DNA of 64,000 bases from Amylibacter sp. IMCC11727. Lineage in GTDB: Bacteria > Pseudomonadota > Alphaproteobacteria > Rhodobacterales > Rhodobacteraceae. Shown here piece after piece: positions 8,592 to 17,066 of the stretch. Positions within the stretch are counted from its first letter, which is position 1. Each line of letters starts with the position of its first letter. The notes under the pieces were generated by a model. That model worked only from the letters and a program-made list of their open reading frames with translations. It was not told the origin of the DNA and searched no databases. The stretch is taken from the NCBI RefSeq assembly GCF_029854195.1, contig NZ_CP122960.1, positions 812,001-876,000 of the forward strand, written 5' to 3'. The position numbers were made by a program, and so were the translations under genes.

Positions 8592-8809
8592 TGGCGATTA
8601 TTGTTCGTTTGGATGTGATGCTGGCTTTGCGCAAAATGCGTTCAAAAGAGCTCGCAGAGCGCATTGGCATCACGGAACAGAACCTTAGCCTGCTAAAGTC
8701 GGGCAAGGTGCGTGGTGTACGATTTGAAACACTTGGCGCAATTTGCCGTGAATTGGACTGCCAGCCAGCGGATTTGCTGGAATACGCCCCGGATGAGCCA
8801 GAGCCCTAG
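8591..8809 (+). CDS. Small Cro/C1-type HTH regulator (YozG-like)
   Basis: This 72-residue protein is almost entirely one helix-turn-helix domain: 'RSKELAERIGITEQNLSLLKSGKVRG' is the HTH core and 'RFETLGAICRELDCQPADLLEY' is the typical C-terminal pair of helices. It matches the YozG-like HTH family that is usually encoded beside DUF2975 membrane proteins. The GTG start overlaps the preceding TAG, so it is translationally coupled. It probably regulates its own operon. Its stop overlaps the stop of the convergent gene by four bases. Confidence 0.88.
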   Translation: MAIIVRLDVMLALRKMRSKELAERIGITEQNLSLLKSGKVRGVRFETLGAICRELDCQPADLLEYAPDEPEP

Positions 8810-9582
8810 CGTTTTACAGGCACAACCAGAGTTTCAGGGCGCACGCGTTCGGCGTCTTTGAACAGGTTGAAAGATTGGTTCACGTAATTCACCGCTGCGG
8901 ATGTGTGGTTCATAAAACTTTCGACTTCGGGTGTCAGCTCTGCCTCGACCACGGAAACGGACCGATCCTGAGGTAAGGTTTCAAATGTGACATAGAACCA
9001 AGGTTGCCCGCGTTTCAGGATCAAATCCTGCGACGTATCATGCCATTCAAAGGCCCACATCAACGGACGTGGCCAATTGTTAATGGCAAAACGACCGCCA
9101 AAAATTGTGCCAGGCAGGTTCGTCTTGGAATAGTGCATAAAGGCCGACAATTGCGTCATATACACGGGTTCATCCGCGATGAACGTGTAGGGAAGGGATA
9201 CCTGCACAGTTGGGCGATCAGGATATCGCCATTCGTGTTCCGCCGTCAGGTGTAATTTCTTGCTTAACACATTGCCGCGCACGGGGCTGGCGTCCCCTGC
9301 CATGTTGCGCAGGCCCGCCTTTCCCTTTTCATCGCGCACCAGTCGCAGGTGCAGATCGTAGGGCGCGCGGATCATGAAATAGCGGCTCTCCATATTGATA
9401 ATGGCAGGGCAGCGAGAGGCGGACTTGGCATGGTTGCGGTTCACCTCGACGGATCGGATGCGTTCAGGCGGGTAGTAAACCACGCCTGAGCGTTGCTCGT
9501 TTAACAACCACCCCACCCGCACAGGGCCAGATTTCAACGCTGGGCTTGCGTCTTTGGGTTCGAACCAATCTTTAAGTGCCAT
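8806..9582 (-). CDS. Conserved hypothetical protein, 258 residues
   Basis: I do not recognise this soluble protein. It has no signal peptide or membrane helix. It is rich in aromatic residues and in short beta-like segments ('VQVSLPYTFIADEPVYMTQL', 'LILKRGQPWFYVTFETL'), suggesting a beta-sheet fold, with a basic N-terminal half. It lies 2 nt downstream of the pyridoxamine-phosphate-oxidase-like gene on the same strand and is probably cotranscribed with it and gloB. Nothing in the neighbours gives a clear role. Confidence 0.75.
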   Translation of the reverse strand: MALKDWFEPKDASPALKSGPVRVGWLLNEQRSGVVYYPPERIRSVEVNRNHAKSASRCPAIINMESRYFMIRAPYDLHLRLVRDEKGKAGLRNMAGDASPVRGNVLSKKLHLTAEHEWRYPDRPTVQVSLPYTFIADEPVYMTQLSAFMHYSKTNLPGTIFGGRFAINNWPRPLMWAFEWHDTSQDLILKRGQPWFYVTFETLPQDRSVSVVEAELTPEVESFMNHTSAAVNYVNQSFNLFKDAERVRPETLVVPVKR

Positions 9583-9584
9583 GT

Positions 9585-10193
9585 TTATTGTCCGTCGATG
9601 TGTCCGGTTTCAAAACCGTCAATGCTTTTGGTGTTTTTAAGGGTGCGGTATTCGACCAATTCATCATCAGATTTCGCGTCTGCCCAACGGCTGAGATTTG
9701 GGCGATCCCCCTGATAGTCGAACAAAGGCACGCCGTACCCACAAGAAGTTTGCACCAAGTCGATGTCCAAGACAACAATTTGGCGGGTATTGCGTGGGGC
9801 CGTGTTGTCATAGTGGTCGCGCAGCAATGACTGAAACTCTGGCGTGCCTGTTTGATGTGTGGAAGCCGTTCCATACATGCGCAAAATACGGGGTGGTCCT
9901 TCGAAAGCGCAGGTCATGATTGTCATGCGGGGCAGTTTGCGCGTGTGCGCTGCTGTTTCATTGCCAGACCCGATGTAATCCAGATACGCCACGCGATTGC
10001 CATTGATAATGCGAAACACATCTGTTGGGCGCGGCGAAATATTCACCCGCCCAATAGGGGCCGCCGTGCCCGTAAAGAATATCTTCTGCCGAGACAGAAA
10101 GTCTTGGTGTTGGTCTGACAGGGTGTCGAATTGATCGGCTAAGGGTTGGGACCTGTGTCTAAAAGTTATCTTTGCGGGTTCGGATTTCAGCAA
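9585..10193 (-). CDS. Pyridoxamine 5'-phosphate oxidase-like flavin-binding-fold protein
   Basis: The core 'QKIFFTGTAAPIGRVNISPRP', 'YIGSGNETAAH', and 'IMTCAFEGPPRILRMYGTA' match the split-barrel PNPOx-like family often annotated as general stress or F420/FMN-binding proteins. Length (about 190-202 residues) fits. There is no ATG, GTG or later TTG between the upstream limit and the conserved 'QFDTLSDQHQDF' region: the only usual start is TTG at 10193 (or CTG at 10190), which places the start inside the last codons of gloB. Translation is therefore probably coupled to gloB. The cofactor and substrate are not deducible. Confidence 0.8.
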   Translation of the reverse strand: MLKSEPAKITFRHRSQPLADQFDTLSDQHQDFLSRQKIFFTGTAAPIGRVNISPRPTDVFRIINGNRVAYLDYIGSGNETAAHTRKLPRMTIMTCAFEGPPRILRMYGTASTHQTGTPEFQSLLRDHYDNTAPRNTRQIVVLDIDLVQTSCGYGVPLFDYQGDRPNLSRWADAKSDDELVEYRTLKNTKSIDGFETGHIDGQ

Positions 10194-10926
10194 ATACTTC
10201 AGCGTCTGTTGCGTCTTGCATGCCCAAGGCTTCTTTGACTTTGGGATGGTTGGCGCGCAGGAAAGGGTTCGTGGCCAGTTCCAGCCCCAAATTGGAAGGC
10301 ACGGTTGGCTCCCCTTTGGCGCGAGCTGCTTCGGTTTCTTTCATACGGTTGTGATAACTTTCGTTATCAGGTTCGATGGTCAGCGCAAATTTCCCGTTGG
10401 ACGTGGTGTATTCGTGACCAGAATAAATCGTCATGGCGCGGGGCAAATCATGGAACTTTTGCATGGTGGTCCATTGCATATCCATCGTGCCTTCAAAAAC
10501 GCGCCCACAGCCCCAAGCCATCAGGCTGTCCGCAGTAAAGGCGGCCAAGGCCTCGTCAAAGATAAAGGCGATATGGCCGAGCGTATGGCCCGAAACATCA
10601 ATCACGCGGCAGGTTTCTGCGCCCAATTGAAAAGTGTCACCATCAGAAAGTTGCGTATCAAGAGGCGGCAAGCGGTAAGCATCTGGTGCGCCGCCATGAA
10701 CGGAGGCCCCTGTTGCCGTGCGGACCTCTTCGACACCCATGATGTGGTCGTCGTGGTGATGCGTAAGCAGGATGTGATCCAGCGACCAGCCCATATCGTT
10801 TAAAACGCCCAAGATCGGTTTGGCCTCTGGCACATCGACAACGGCAGTTTGGCCGCTGTCTGTTTCGTGCAGCACAAAAGCATAGTTATCGGACAGGCAA
10901 GGAACGGTAATGATTTCGAGGGGCAT
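10159..10926 (-). CDS. gloB: Hydroxyacylglutathione hydrolase (glyoxalase II)
   Basis: This 255-residue metallo-beta-lactamase-fold enzyme carries the metal motif THHHDDH near residue 53 and later His/Asp ligands ('DVSGHTLGH', 'YSGHEYT'). It hydrolyses S-lactoylglutathione to lactate and glutathione, the second step of methylglyoxal detoxification. I start it at the ATG at 10926 (MPLEIITVPCLSDNYAF), the family's usual N-terminus; a GTG five codons upstream is possible. The C-terminal substrate domain is complete. The last 35 bases overlap the next gene. A divergent methyltransferase starts 63 bp away. Confidence 0.95.
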   Translation of the reverse strand: MPLEIITVPCLSDNYAFVLHETDSGQTAVVDVPEAKPILGVLNDMGWSLDHILLTHHHDDHIMGVEEVRTATGASVHGGAPDAYRLPPLDTQLSDGDTFQLGAETCRVIDVSGHTLGHIAFIFDEALAAFTADSLMAWGCGRVFEGTMDMQWTTMQKFHDLPRAMTIYSGHEYTTSNGKFALTIEPDNESYHNRMKETEAARAKGEPTVPSNLGLELATNPFLRANHPKVKEALGMQDATDAEVFAEIRTRKDNF

Positions 10927-10989
10927 GGTGTTTTTATCCACTTCGTGATTATTTGTGGATCACCTTGGCTGAACAATTGGGTCGATGCA

Positions 10990-11760
10990 ATGCACTTGGA
11001 TGTGGTTGATCTTCATTCCTTTTATTATCGCACCAAATTGGGGCGTATCGCACAGCGTGCGTTGCGCGAGCGGATTGTGTCCATGTGGCCTGATACCAAG
11101 GGGCAAACCGTGGCGGGGTTCGGATTTGCGGGGCCAATGCTGCGCCCGTTCTTGACCGACAGTCGGCGGGTGATGAACCTGATGCCGGGCCAGCAGGGTG
11201 TGATGCCGTGGCCCGATGGGTTGCCCAATCATTCGGTAATGGTCGAAGAAACCTTGTGGCCCATCGCGACAGGGACGGTGGATCGGTTGATTGTGCTGCA
11301 TGGTTTGGAAACCTGCGAACGGCAAGCGGATTTATTGAACGAGATTTGGCGCGTGCTTGGGCCCGGTGGGCGCGCGTTGTTTGTTGTGCCCAATCGGTCG
11401 GGCCTGTGGGCGCGGCGCGATAAGACCCCATTTGGGTTTGGCCGCCCCTACAGTTTGGGCCAATTGGAATCACAGTTGCGCAAACATCAATTCGTGCCAT
11501 TGCGCCAAGTGTCCGCGCTGTTTTCCCCCCCAAGCCACCGCTCGTGGGTTGTGCGCTCTGCCAATTGGTTTGAACGTTTTGGGGGAAAGGCATCCTTTGT
11601 ACTGCCTGCAGGTGCGGTAATGGTTGAAGTGACCAAGCAGGTTCATGCTCCCAAAAGACCGGGTTTGACCGAAGCAGTGCGCAAACCGCTAGAGGTATTG
11701 GGCGGGGTGGCGAAACCCGTGCAGGGGCGTGAAGCGATTTTGAAGAAAAAATCGATCTAA
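10990..11760 (+). CDS. Class I SAM-dependent methyltransferase-like protein
   Basis: I start this 256-residue protein at the ATG at 10990 (MHLDVVDLHSFYYRTKLGR), because an upstream in-frame extension would run into gloB on the other strand. The first half has a Methyltransf_11-like layout: 'TVAGFGFAGPMLRPF' in the SAM-binding position, 'DRLIVLHGLETC' as the acidic strand region and 'LLNEIWRVLGPGGRALFVVPNRSGLWARR' as the classic post-I motif. The C-terminal half is basic. The glycine motif is degenerate, so SAM binding is likely but not certain. The substrate is unknown. Confidence 0.8.
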   Translation: MHLDVVDLHSFYYRTKLGRIAQRALRERIVSMWPDTKGQTVAGFGFAGPMLRPFLTDSRRVMNLMPGQQGVMPWPDGLPNHSVMVEETLWPIATGTVDRLIVLHGLETCERQADLLNEIWRVLGPGGRALFVVPNRSGLWARRDKTPFGFGRPYSLGQLESQLRKHQFVPLRQVSALFSPPSHRSWVVRSANWFERFGGKASFVLPAGAVMVEVTKQVHAPKRPGLTEAVRKPLEVLGGVAKPVQGREAILKKKSI

Positions 11761-12072
11761 TGCGATTATCGGTTTCAAATTCATTGCAGGGAACGACTAG
11801 ATTCGAGAAAACGCACCGTTTGGGGGCGAATTTCTTGTGGATAAGTCCCGAAAAAATGCGCTTTTATCGGAACAGATTGTCGCGCATTTACTTAACGTTA
11901 TGAAATCATTGGAAAACTGTTCTGAATTGTCTGGCTATGGGATGTTGCGCGACGGCATATGCTTTGCTAATACCGCGCTGAATTTGCACGGTAGGCACTC
12001 GCTTACCCGTTAGTTGTGCAAATCCGATGTTACCGATGAGCGGTAGCAGTTGAGAAATTCGGAAGGGTTTTC
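11761..12072. other. Intergenic region upstream of the ATP synthase operon
   Basis: These 312 bp hold no convincing gene. They should contain the promoter and leader of the atp operon. A spaced inverted repeat lies at 11982-12023, described separately. The 5' half is AT-rich and may hold the end of the methyltransferase transcript, but I see no clear intrinsic terminator. Confidence 0.6.
11982..12023 (+). promoter_or_regulatory. Structured leader candidate ahead of atpH
   Basis: ATTTGCAC and GTGCAAAT form 8-bp perfect arms 26 nt apart, and a nested near-complementary pair (GGTAGG and CTTACC) lies inside. If transcribed, this folds into a stem about 50 nt before the GTG start of atpH. It may stabilise the mRNA or be an operator; the role is inferred. 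Confidence 0.4.
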
Positions 12073-12633
12073 GTGTCAGATACTGGTTCGATATCATCAG
12101 GGATTGCTGCGCGTTATGCGACAGCGGTTTTTGAATTGGCAAAAGAGGCCAAGAAACTCCCCGCTTTGGAAAAAGATCTCGATGCGCTGACAGCTGCGTT
12201 GGATGAGAGTGCCGATTTCGGCGATCTGATCACAAACCCAGTTTACACACGCGACGAGATGGCCGCAGCGGTTGCCGCCATTGGCAAAAAAATGAAACTC
12301 ACACCAATCGTGGCAAACACGCTGGGCTTGATGGCACAAAACCGTCGCCTGTTCGTGCTGCCAACTTTGGTTGACACCGTCAAAGGCATGATTGCCGATG
12401 ACAAAGGTGAAGTGAGTGCGGAGGTCACATCTGCGAAGAAGTTGACCAAGGCACAAACAGACAAACTTGCCAAAACGCTCAAAGCGTCTGTTGGCAAGGA
12501 TGTAAAAGTAAACGTATCCGTTGATGAAAGCCTCATCGGCGGTTTGATCGTTAAAGTGGGCTCGAAGATGATTGATAGCTCAATCAAATCCAAGCTCTCC
12601 AATCTTCAAAATGCAATGAAAGAGGTCGGATAA
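12073..12633 (+). CDS. atpH: F1 ATP synthase delta subunit
   Basis: This 186-residue protein matches the OSCP/delta family ('GIAARYATAVFELAKEAKKL' at the N-terminus, 'VTSAKKLTKAQTDKLAKTLK' and 'DESLIGGLIVKVGSKMIDSSI' at the C-terminus). It forms part of the peripheral stalk that links F1 to Fo at the membrane. It begins with GTG and is the first gene of atpHAGDC; its TAA overlaps the ATG of atpA. The Fo genes are not in the window, as is usual for Rhodobacterales, where F1 and Fo are in separate operons. Confidence 0.95.
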   Translation: MSDTGSISSGIAARYATAVFELAKEAKKLPALEKDLDALTAALDESADFGDLITNPVYTRDEMAAAVAAIGKKMKLTPIVANTLGLMAQNRRLFVLPTLVDTVKGMIADDKGEVSAEVTSAKKLTKAQTDKLAKTLKASVGKDVKVNVSVDESLIGGLIVKVGSKMIDSSIKSKLSNLQNAMKEVG

Positions 12634-14168
12634 TGGGTATCCAAGCTGCAGAAATCTCTGCGATCCTCAAGGACCAGATCAAAGGCTTTGGTAAAGAAGC
12701 CGAAGTGGCCGAAGTTGGCCGTGTTCTGTCCGTGGGTGATGGTATCGCGCGTGTACACGGGCTGGACAATGTTCAGGCTGGTGAGATGGTTGAATTCCCC
12801 GGTGGTATCCGCGGGATGGCGTTGAACCTGGAAATCGACAACGTTGGTGTTGTTATCTTTGGTTCCGACCGCGACATTAAAGAAGGCGACACAGTTAAGC
12901 GTACAAACGCAATTGTGGACGTTCCAGTTGGTCCAGAACTGCTGGGTCGTGTTGTTGACGGTTTGGGTAACCCAATCGACGGCAAAGGTCCGATCAAAAC
13001 AAAGAAGCGTGCGCAGGCTGAAATCAAAGCTCCTGGCATTATTCCACGTAAATCTGTTCACGAGCCAATGTTCACTGGTTTGAAATCTGTGGACGCCTTG
13101 ATCCCAGTTGGCCGTGGCCAGCGCGAATTGATCATTGGTGACCGTCAGACAGGTAAAACAGCGATTGCGCTGGATACCATGCTGAACCAGAAGTCATACA
13201 ACGACGCTGCAAAAGACGATTCAGAAAAACTGTTCTGTATCTACGTTGCGGTTGGTCAAAAGCGTTCCACAGTTGCTCAGCTGGTTAAAAAGCTCGAAGA
13301 AACTGGCGCGATTGAATATTCCATCATCGTTGCTGCGACAGCTTCTGATCCTGCTCCTATGCAGTTCTTGGCGCCATACGCTGCGACTTCCATGGGCGAG
13401 TACTTCCGTGAAAACGGCATGCACGGCCTGATGATCTATGACGACCTTACAAAGCAAGCTGTTGCGTACCGTCAGATGTCCCTGTTGCTGCGTCGTCCAC
13501 CAGGACGTGAAGCGTACCCAGGTGACGTTTTCTATCTGCACTCCCGTTTGCTGGAGCGTTCTGCGAAAATGAACGAAGAAAACGGTTCTGGTTCTTTGAC
13601 TGCTTTGCCAGTGATTGAAACTCAGGGCGGCGACGTATCTGCGTTTATTCCGACAAACGTGATCTCCATCACTGACGGTCAGATCTTCCTCGAAACTGAA
13701 TTGTTCTACCAAGGTATCCGCCCTGCGTTGAACACAGGTCTCTCCGTGTCCCGCGTTGGTTCATCCGCGCAAACAAACGCGATGAAATCTGTTGCAGGTT
13801 CGATCAAGCTGGAATTGGCTCAGTATCGCGAAATGGCTGCGTTTGCGCAGTTCGGTTCCGATCTGGATGCTTCCACTCAGCAGTTGCTGAACCGTGGTGC
13901 GCGCCTGACTGAGCTGTTGAAACAGCCTCAGTATTCCCCGCTGACAAACGCCGAGCAGGTTGTTGTTCTGTACGCAGGTACAAACGGCTACCTCGACAAC
14001 ATCGCAGTATCCGATGTTGGTCGTTTCGAAGCTGGTTTGCTTGCGCACATGCGCGGCAATGCCCAAGACGTTCTGGACTTCATCTCTAAAGAAGACCCGA
14101 AAATCAAAGGCGAAGCCGAAGATAAAGTGAAAGCCGCCGTCGAAGACTTTGCAAAAAGCTTCGCCTAA
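12633..14168 (+). CDS. atpA: F1 ATP synthase alpha subunit
   Basis: This 511-residue subunit has the non-catalytic P-loop GDRQTGKT near residue 169, the 'RPPGREAYPGDVFYLHSRLLERSA' region, and the arginine-finger segment 'ALNTGLSVSRVGSSAQ'. With beta it forms the alpha3beta3 hexamer that makes ATP. Length is normal. Codon use differs from the flanking metabolic genes: Thr is mostly ACA, Val GTT and Arg CGT, as expected for a highly expressed gene in this genome. Confidence 0.98.
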   Translation: MGIQAAEISAILKDQIKGFGKEAEVAEVGRVLSVGDGIARVHGLDNVQAGEMVEFPGGIRGMALNLEIDNVGVVIFGSDRDIKEGDTVKRTNAIVDVPVGPELLGRVVDGLGNPIDGKGPIKTKKRAQAEIKAPGIIPRKSVHEPMFTGLKSVDALIPVGRGQRELIIGDRQTGKTAIALDTMLNQKSYNDAAKDDSEKLFCIYVAVGQKRSTVAQLVKKLEETGAIEYSIIVAATASDPAPMQFLAPYAATSMGEYFRENGMHGLMIYDDLTKQAVAYRQMSLLLRRPPGREAYPGDVFYLHSRLLERSAKMNEENGSGSLTALPVIETQGGDVSAFIPTNVISITDGQIFLETELFYQGIRPALNTGLSVSRVGSSAQTNAMKSVAGSIKLELAQYREMAAFAQFGSDLDASTQQLLNRGARLTELLKQPQYSPLTNAEQVVVLYAGTNGYLDNIAVSDVGRFEAGLLAHMRGNAQDVLDFISKEDPKIKGEAEDKVKAAVEDFAKSFA

Positions 14169-14200
14169 ACATTGGCCCCTAGGAACAAGGAGTTTGGTTG

Positions 14201-15073
14201 ATGCCAAGCCTTAAGGACCTAAAAATGCGGATCGAGAGTGTCAAAGGCACTCGTAAGATCACTAAGGCCATGCAGATGGTTGCGGCTGCTAAATTGCGCC
14301 GCGCCCAAGAAGCTGCTGAAAGTGCGCGTCCGTTCGCGGAACGCATGAACGCAGTGATGGGTAATCTGGCTGGTGCTGCGGCGGGCTCTGATAGCGCGCC
14401 AAAGCTGCTGGCTGGAACCGGAAAAGACGATGTTCATTTGCTGATCGTGGCGACCTCCGAAAGAGGTCTCTGCGGTGGCTTTAACTCGTCCATTGCTAAA
14501 TTGGCCCGTGCCGACGCTGAAAAGTTGTTGGCTGCTGGGAAAACCGTGAAAATTCTGACCGTGGGCAAAAAAGGCCGCGAGCAGTTGAAGCGGGACCTCG
14601 GCGATCACATGGTCGATCACGTGGATCTGTCCGAAGTAAAGCGTTTGGGGTACAACAATGCCCAAGACGTGGCGAACGACGTTATCAACCGCTTTAACGC
14701 GGGTGAATTTGATGTCGCGACCCTGTACTTTGCAGAGTTCAAATCGGTGATTTCACAAGTGCCAACGGCACAACAGTTGATCCCTGCTAAATTTGAAGCA
14801 GACGAAGATGCTGATGCGCCTTTGTACGACTATGAGCCATCTGAAGAAGAAATTCTTGCAGATTTGCTGCCGCGCGCTCTGACAACGCTGGTGTTTACTG
14901 GCCTGTTGGAAAATGGCGCATCAGAGCAGGGCGCACGTATGTCCGCGATGGACAATGCGACGCGCAATGCGGGTGAAATGATCGACAAGTTGACCATTCA
15001 GTACAACCGTAGCCGCCAAGCCGCGATTACAAACGAACTGATCGAGATTATCTCGGGCGCTGAAGCGCTCTAA
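14201..15073 (+). CDS. atpG: F1 ATP synthase gamma subunit
   Basis: This 290-residue protein is the central rotor shaft of F1. The N-terminal 'SLKDLKMRIESVKGTRKITKAMQMVAAAKLRRAQ' helix region, given here only in outline, and the C-terminal 'MSAMDNATRNAGEMIDKLT' helix are the family signatures. I use the ATG at 14201, preceded by AAGGAG; a TTG just before it is less likely. It lies 32 nt after atpA. Confidence 0.97.
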   Translation: MPSLKDLKMRIESVKGTRKITKAMQMVAAAKLRRAQEAAESARPFAERMNAVMGNLAGAAAGSDSAPKLLAGTGKDDVHLLIVATSERGLCGGFNSSIAKLARADAEKLLAAGKTVKILTVGKKGREQLKRDLGDHMVDHVDLSEVKRLGYNNAQDVANDVINRFNAGEFDVATLYFAEFKSVISQVPTAQQLIPAKFEADEDADAPLYDYEPSEEEILADLLPRALTTLVFTGLLENGASEQGARMSAMDNATRNAGEMIDKLTIQYNRSRQAAITNELIEIISGAEAL

Positions 15074-15089
15074 GTAGGAGAAACACATT

Positions 15090-16514
15090 ATGGCTAAAGC
15101 TGTAGGTAAAATTACACAGGTGATTGGCGCGGTTGTCGACGTTCAGTTCGAAGACCACCTCCCAGAGATCCTTAACGCGCTGGAGTGCGACAACAACGGG
15201 AACAACCTGATCCTCGAAGTTGCACAGCACCTTGGCGAAAACACAGTGCGGACTGTTGCGATGGACGCGACCGAAGGTTTGGTGCGCGGCGAAGCCGTCA
15301 CCGACACAGGCGGCCCGATCATGGTTCCAGTGGGCAAAGAAACACTGGGTCGTATCCTGAACGTTGTTGGTGAGCCAGTGGATGAAAAAGGCCCTGTCAA
15401 AACCAAAACAACACGTGCGATTCACCAGCCAGCACCAGAATTTGCGGATCAGTCCACTGAATCCGAAATCTTGGTAACAGGCATCAAAGTTGTGGATCTG
15501 CTGGCCCCATACACGAAGGGTGGTAAAATTGGCCTCTTCGGTGGTGCGGGTGTTGGTAAAACAGTTTTGATCATGGAATTGATCAACAACATCGCGAAAG
15601 TACACTCTGGTGTGTCTGTTTTCGCGGGTGTTGGTGAGCGTACTCGTGAAGGGAACGACCTGTATCACGAGATGATCGAATCTGGCGTTATCGTTCCGGA
15701 CAACATGGAAGAGTCCAAAATTGCACTGGTTTACGGCCAGATGAACGAGCCTCCAGGTGCGCGTATGCGTGTTGCCCTGTCTGGTCTGACATTGGCCGAA
15801 CAGTTCCGTGACGACACAGGTGCTGACGTTCTGTTCTTCGTGGACAACATCTTCCGCTTTACACAAGCGGGTTCCGAGGTATCTGCGCTTTTGGGTCGTA
15901 TCCCATCTGCCGTGGGTTACCAGCCAACGCTCGCAACCGACATGGGTGCGATGCAGGAACGTATTACATCCACAAAGAACGGTTCGATTACATCCGTACA
16001 AGCGGTTTACGTACCAGCGGATGACCTTACTGACCCTGCGCCAGCGACATCGTTTGCGCACTTGGATGCGACAACCGTTCTGGATCGTGCGATTTCCGAA
16101 AAAGGTATCTACCCTGCGGTGGACCCACTCGGCTCCACATCCCGTCTGCTTGACCCGCTGATTTTGGGTGAAGAGCACTACAAAGTTGCGACAGACGTTC
16201 AGCAGGTTCTGCAGCGTTATAAGTCCCTTCAGGACATCATCGCCATCCTTGGTATGGACGAGCTGTCAGAAGACGACAAACTGGCTGTGGCCCGTGCGCG
16301 TAAGATCGAACGTTTCTTGTCTCAGCCGTTTGACGTTGCGAAAGTGTTCACAGGTTCTGACGGTGTTCAGGTTCCTCTGGAAGACACGATCTCTTCTTTC
16401 AAAGCGGTTGTTGCTGGCGAATACGATCACCTTCCAGAAGCAGCCTTCTACATGGTTGGCGGCATCGACGAAGTGAAAGCAAAAGCCGAGAAGCTGGCTG
16501 CGGAAGCTGCCTAA
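15090..16514 (+). CDS. atpD: F1 ATP synthase beta subunit (catalytic)
   Basis: This 474-residue subunit carries the catalytic P-loop GGAGVGKT near residue 151, the catalytic glutamate in 'GVGERTREGNDLYHEM', Walker B 'VLFFVDNIFRFTQAGSEVSALLGR' (outlined) and the C-terminal 'DELSEDDKLAVARARKI' segment. It hydrolyses or makes ATP in the alpha3beta3 ring. The start is preceded by TAGGAGAAAC. Codon use is that of a strongly expressed gene. A perfect hairpin separates it from atpC. Confidence 0.98.
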   Translation: MAKAVGKITQVIGAVVDVQFEDHLPEILNALECDNNGNNLILEVAQHLGENTVRTVAMDATEGLVRGEAVTDTGGPIMVPVGKETLGRILNVVGEPVDEKGPVKTKTTRAIHQPAPEFADQSTESEILVTGIKVVDLLAPYTKGGKIGLFGGAGVGKTVLIMELINNIAKVHSGVSVFAGVGERTREGNDLYHEMIESGVIVPDNMEESKIALVYGQMNEPPGARMRVALSGLTLAEQFRDDTGADVLFFVDNIFRFTQAGSEVSALLGRIPSAVGYQPTLATDMGAMQERITSTKNGSITSVQAVYVPADDLTDPAPATSFAHLDATTVLDRAISEKGIYPAVDPLGSTSRLLDPLILGEEHYKVATDVQQVLQRYKSLQDIIAILGMDELSEDDKLAVARARKIERFLSQPFDVAKVFTGSDGVQVPLEDTISSFKAVVAGEYDHLPEAAFYMVGGIDEVKAKAEKLAAEAA

Positions 16515-16527
16515 GCACGCGAAACTT

Positions 16528-16554
16528 GTCTGACCAACATGCCGTTGGTCAGAC
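16528..16554 (+). promoter_or_regulatory. Perfect hairpin between atpD and atpC
   Basis: GTCTGACCAAC and GTTGGTCAGAC form an 11-bp perfect stem with the 5-nt loop ATGCC, followed by GTTTTAAC. It lies 14 nt after the atpD stop and 25 nt before the atpC start. It may act as a weak attenuator or as a processing or stability element that sets the amount of epsilon subunit. Confidence 0.7.
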
Positions 16555-16578
16555 GTTTTAACAAAGGATTGGTTTCTA

Positions 16579-16965
16579 ATGACCATGCAATTTGATTTGG
16601 TATCGCCCGAGCGCAAGCTGGCATCCCTTGAAGCAACAGAGGTCGAGATCCCTGGTGCGGAAGGTGATTTCACAGCTATGGCCGACCATTCGCCTGTTTT
16701 GACAACATTGCGTCCAGGTCTGTTGAAAGTGAAAGCAGGGTCCGATGTTACCGAATATGTGGTAACAGGTGGTTTTGTTGAGGTTTCTGCAGAAGCGACT
16801 TCTGTTTTGGCAGAACAAGCGGTTCCACGTGCGGAAGTGTCCGCAGATATGGTCAATGGTTTGATCGCAGACGCCGAAGCCGCCGCTGCAAACCTGACTG
16901 GCCCAGAACTGGACACAGCCAACAAGCGTATCGCCGAAACAAAGGCTCTTTTGGATTTGATCTAA
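16579..16965 (+). CDS. atpC: F1 ATP synthase epsilon subunit
   Basis: This 128-residue protein (126 if the second ATG is used) has the beta-sandwich N-terminal domain of epsilon ('VSPERKLASLEATEVEIPGAEGDF', outlined; 'GDFTAMADHSPVLTTLRPG') and a short C-terminal helical segment. It couples F1 to the c-ring and can inhibit ATP hydrolysis. AAAGGA precedes the start. It is the last gene of the operon and is followed by a strong terminator. Confidence 0.95.
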   Translation: MTMQFDLVSPERKLASLEATEVEIPGAEGDFTAMADHSPVLTTLRPGLLKVKAGSDVTEYVVTGGFVEVSAEATSVLAEQAVPRAEVSADMVNGLIADAEAAAANLTGPELDTANKRIAETKALLDLI

Positions 16966-16997
16966 ATTCGGTCAAATTCTTGCCCTAAAGCACGATT

Positions 16998-17024
16998 AAA
17001 CCCCGCCCTTGACGCGGGGTTTTC
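16998..17024 (+). terminator. Intrinsic terminator of the atp operon
   Basis: AAACCCCGC pairs with GCGGGGTTT across a 7-nt loop and is followed by TTCTTGTTTTT. Confidence 0.9.
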
Positions 17025-17066
17025 TTGTTTTTAGCCTCCGCTTTGGCAGTAACGAGCGCGAAAGTA

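Noticed and set aside
11761..12072. A riboswitch ahead of the atp operon.
   Set aside because: The inverted repeat does not match any riboswitch class that I know and lacks a conserved multi-stem core.
15048..16178. A 376-codon open frame opposite atpD, rich in Cys, Trp and Arg.
   Set aside because: It is the mirror of the strongly codon-biased atpD gene and has no plausible protein composition or start signal.
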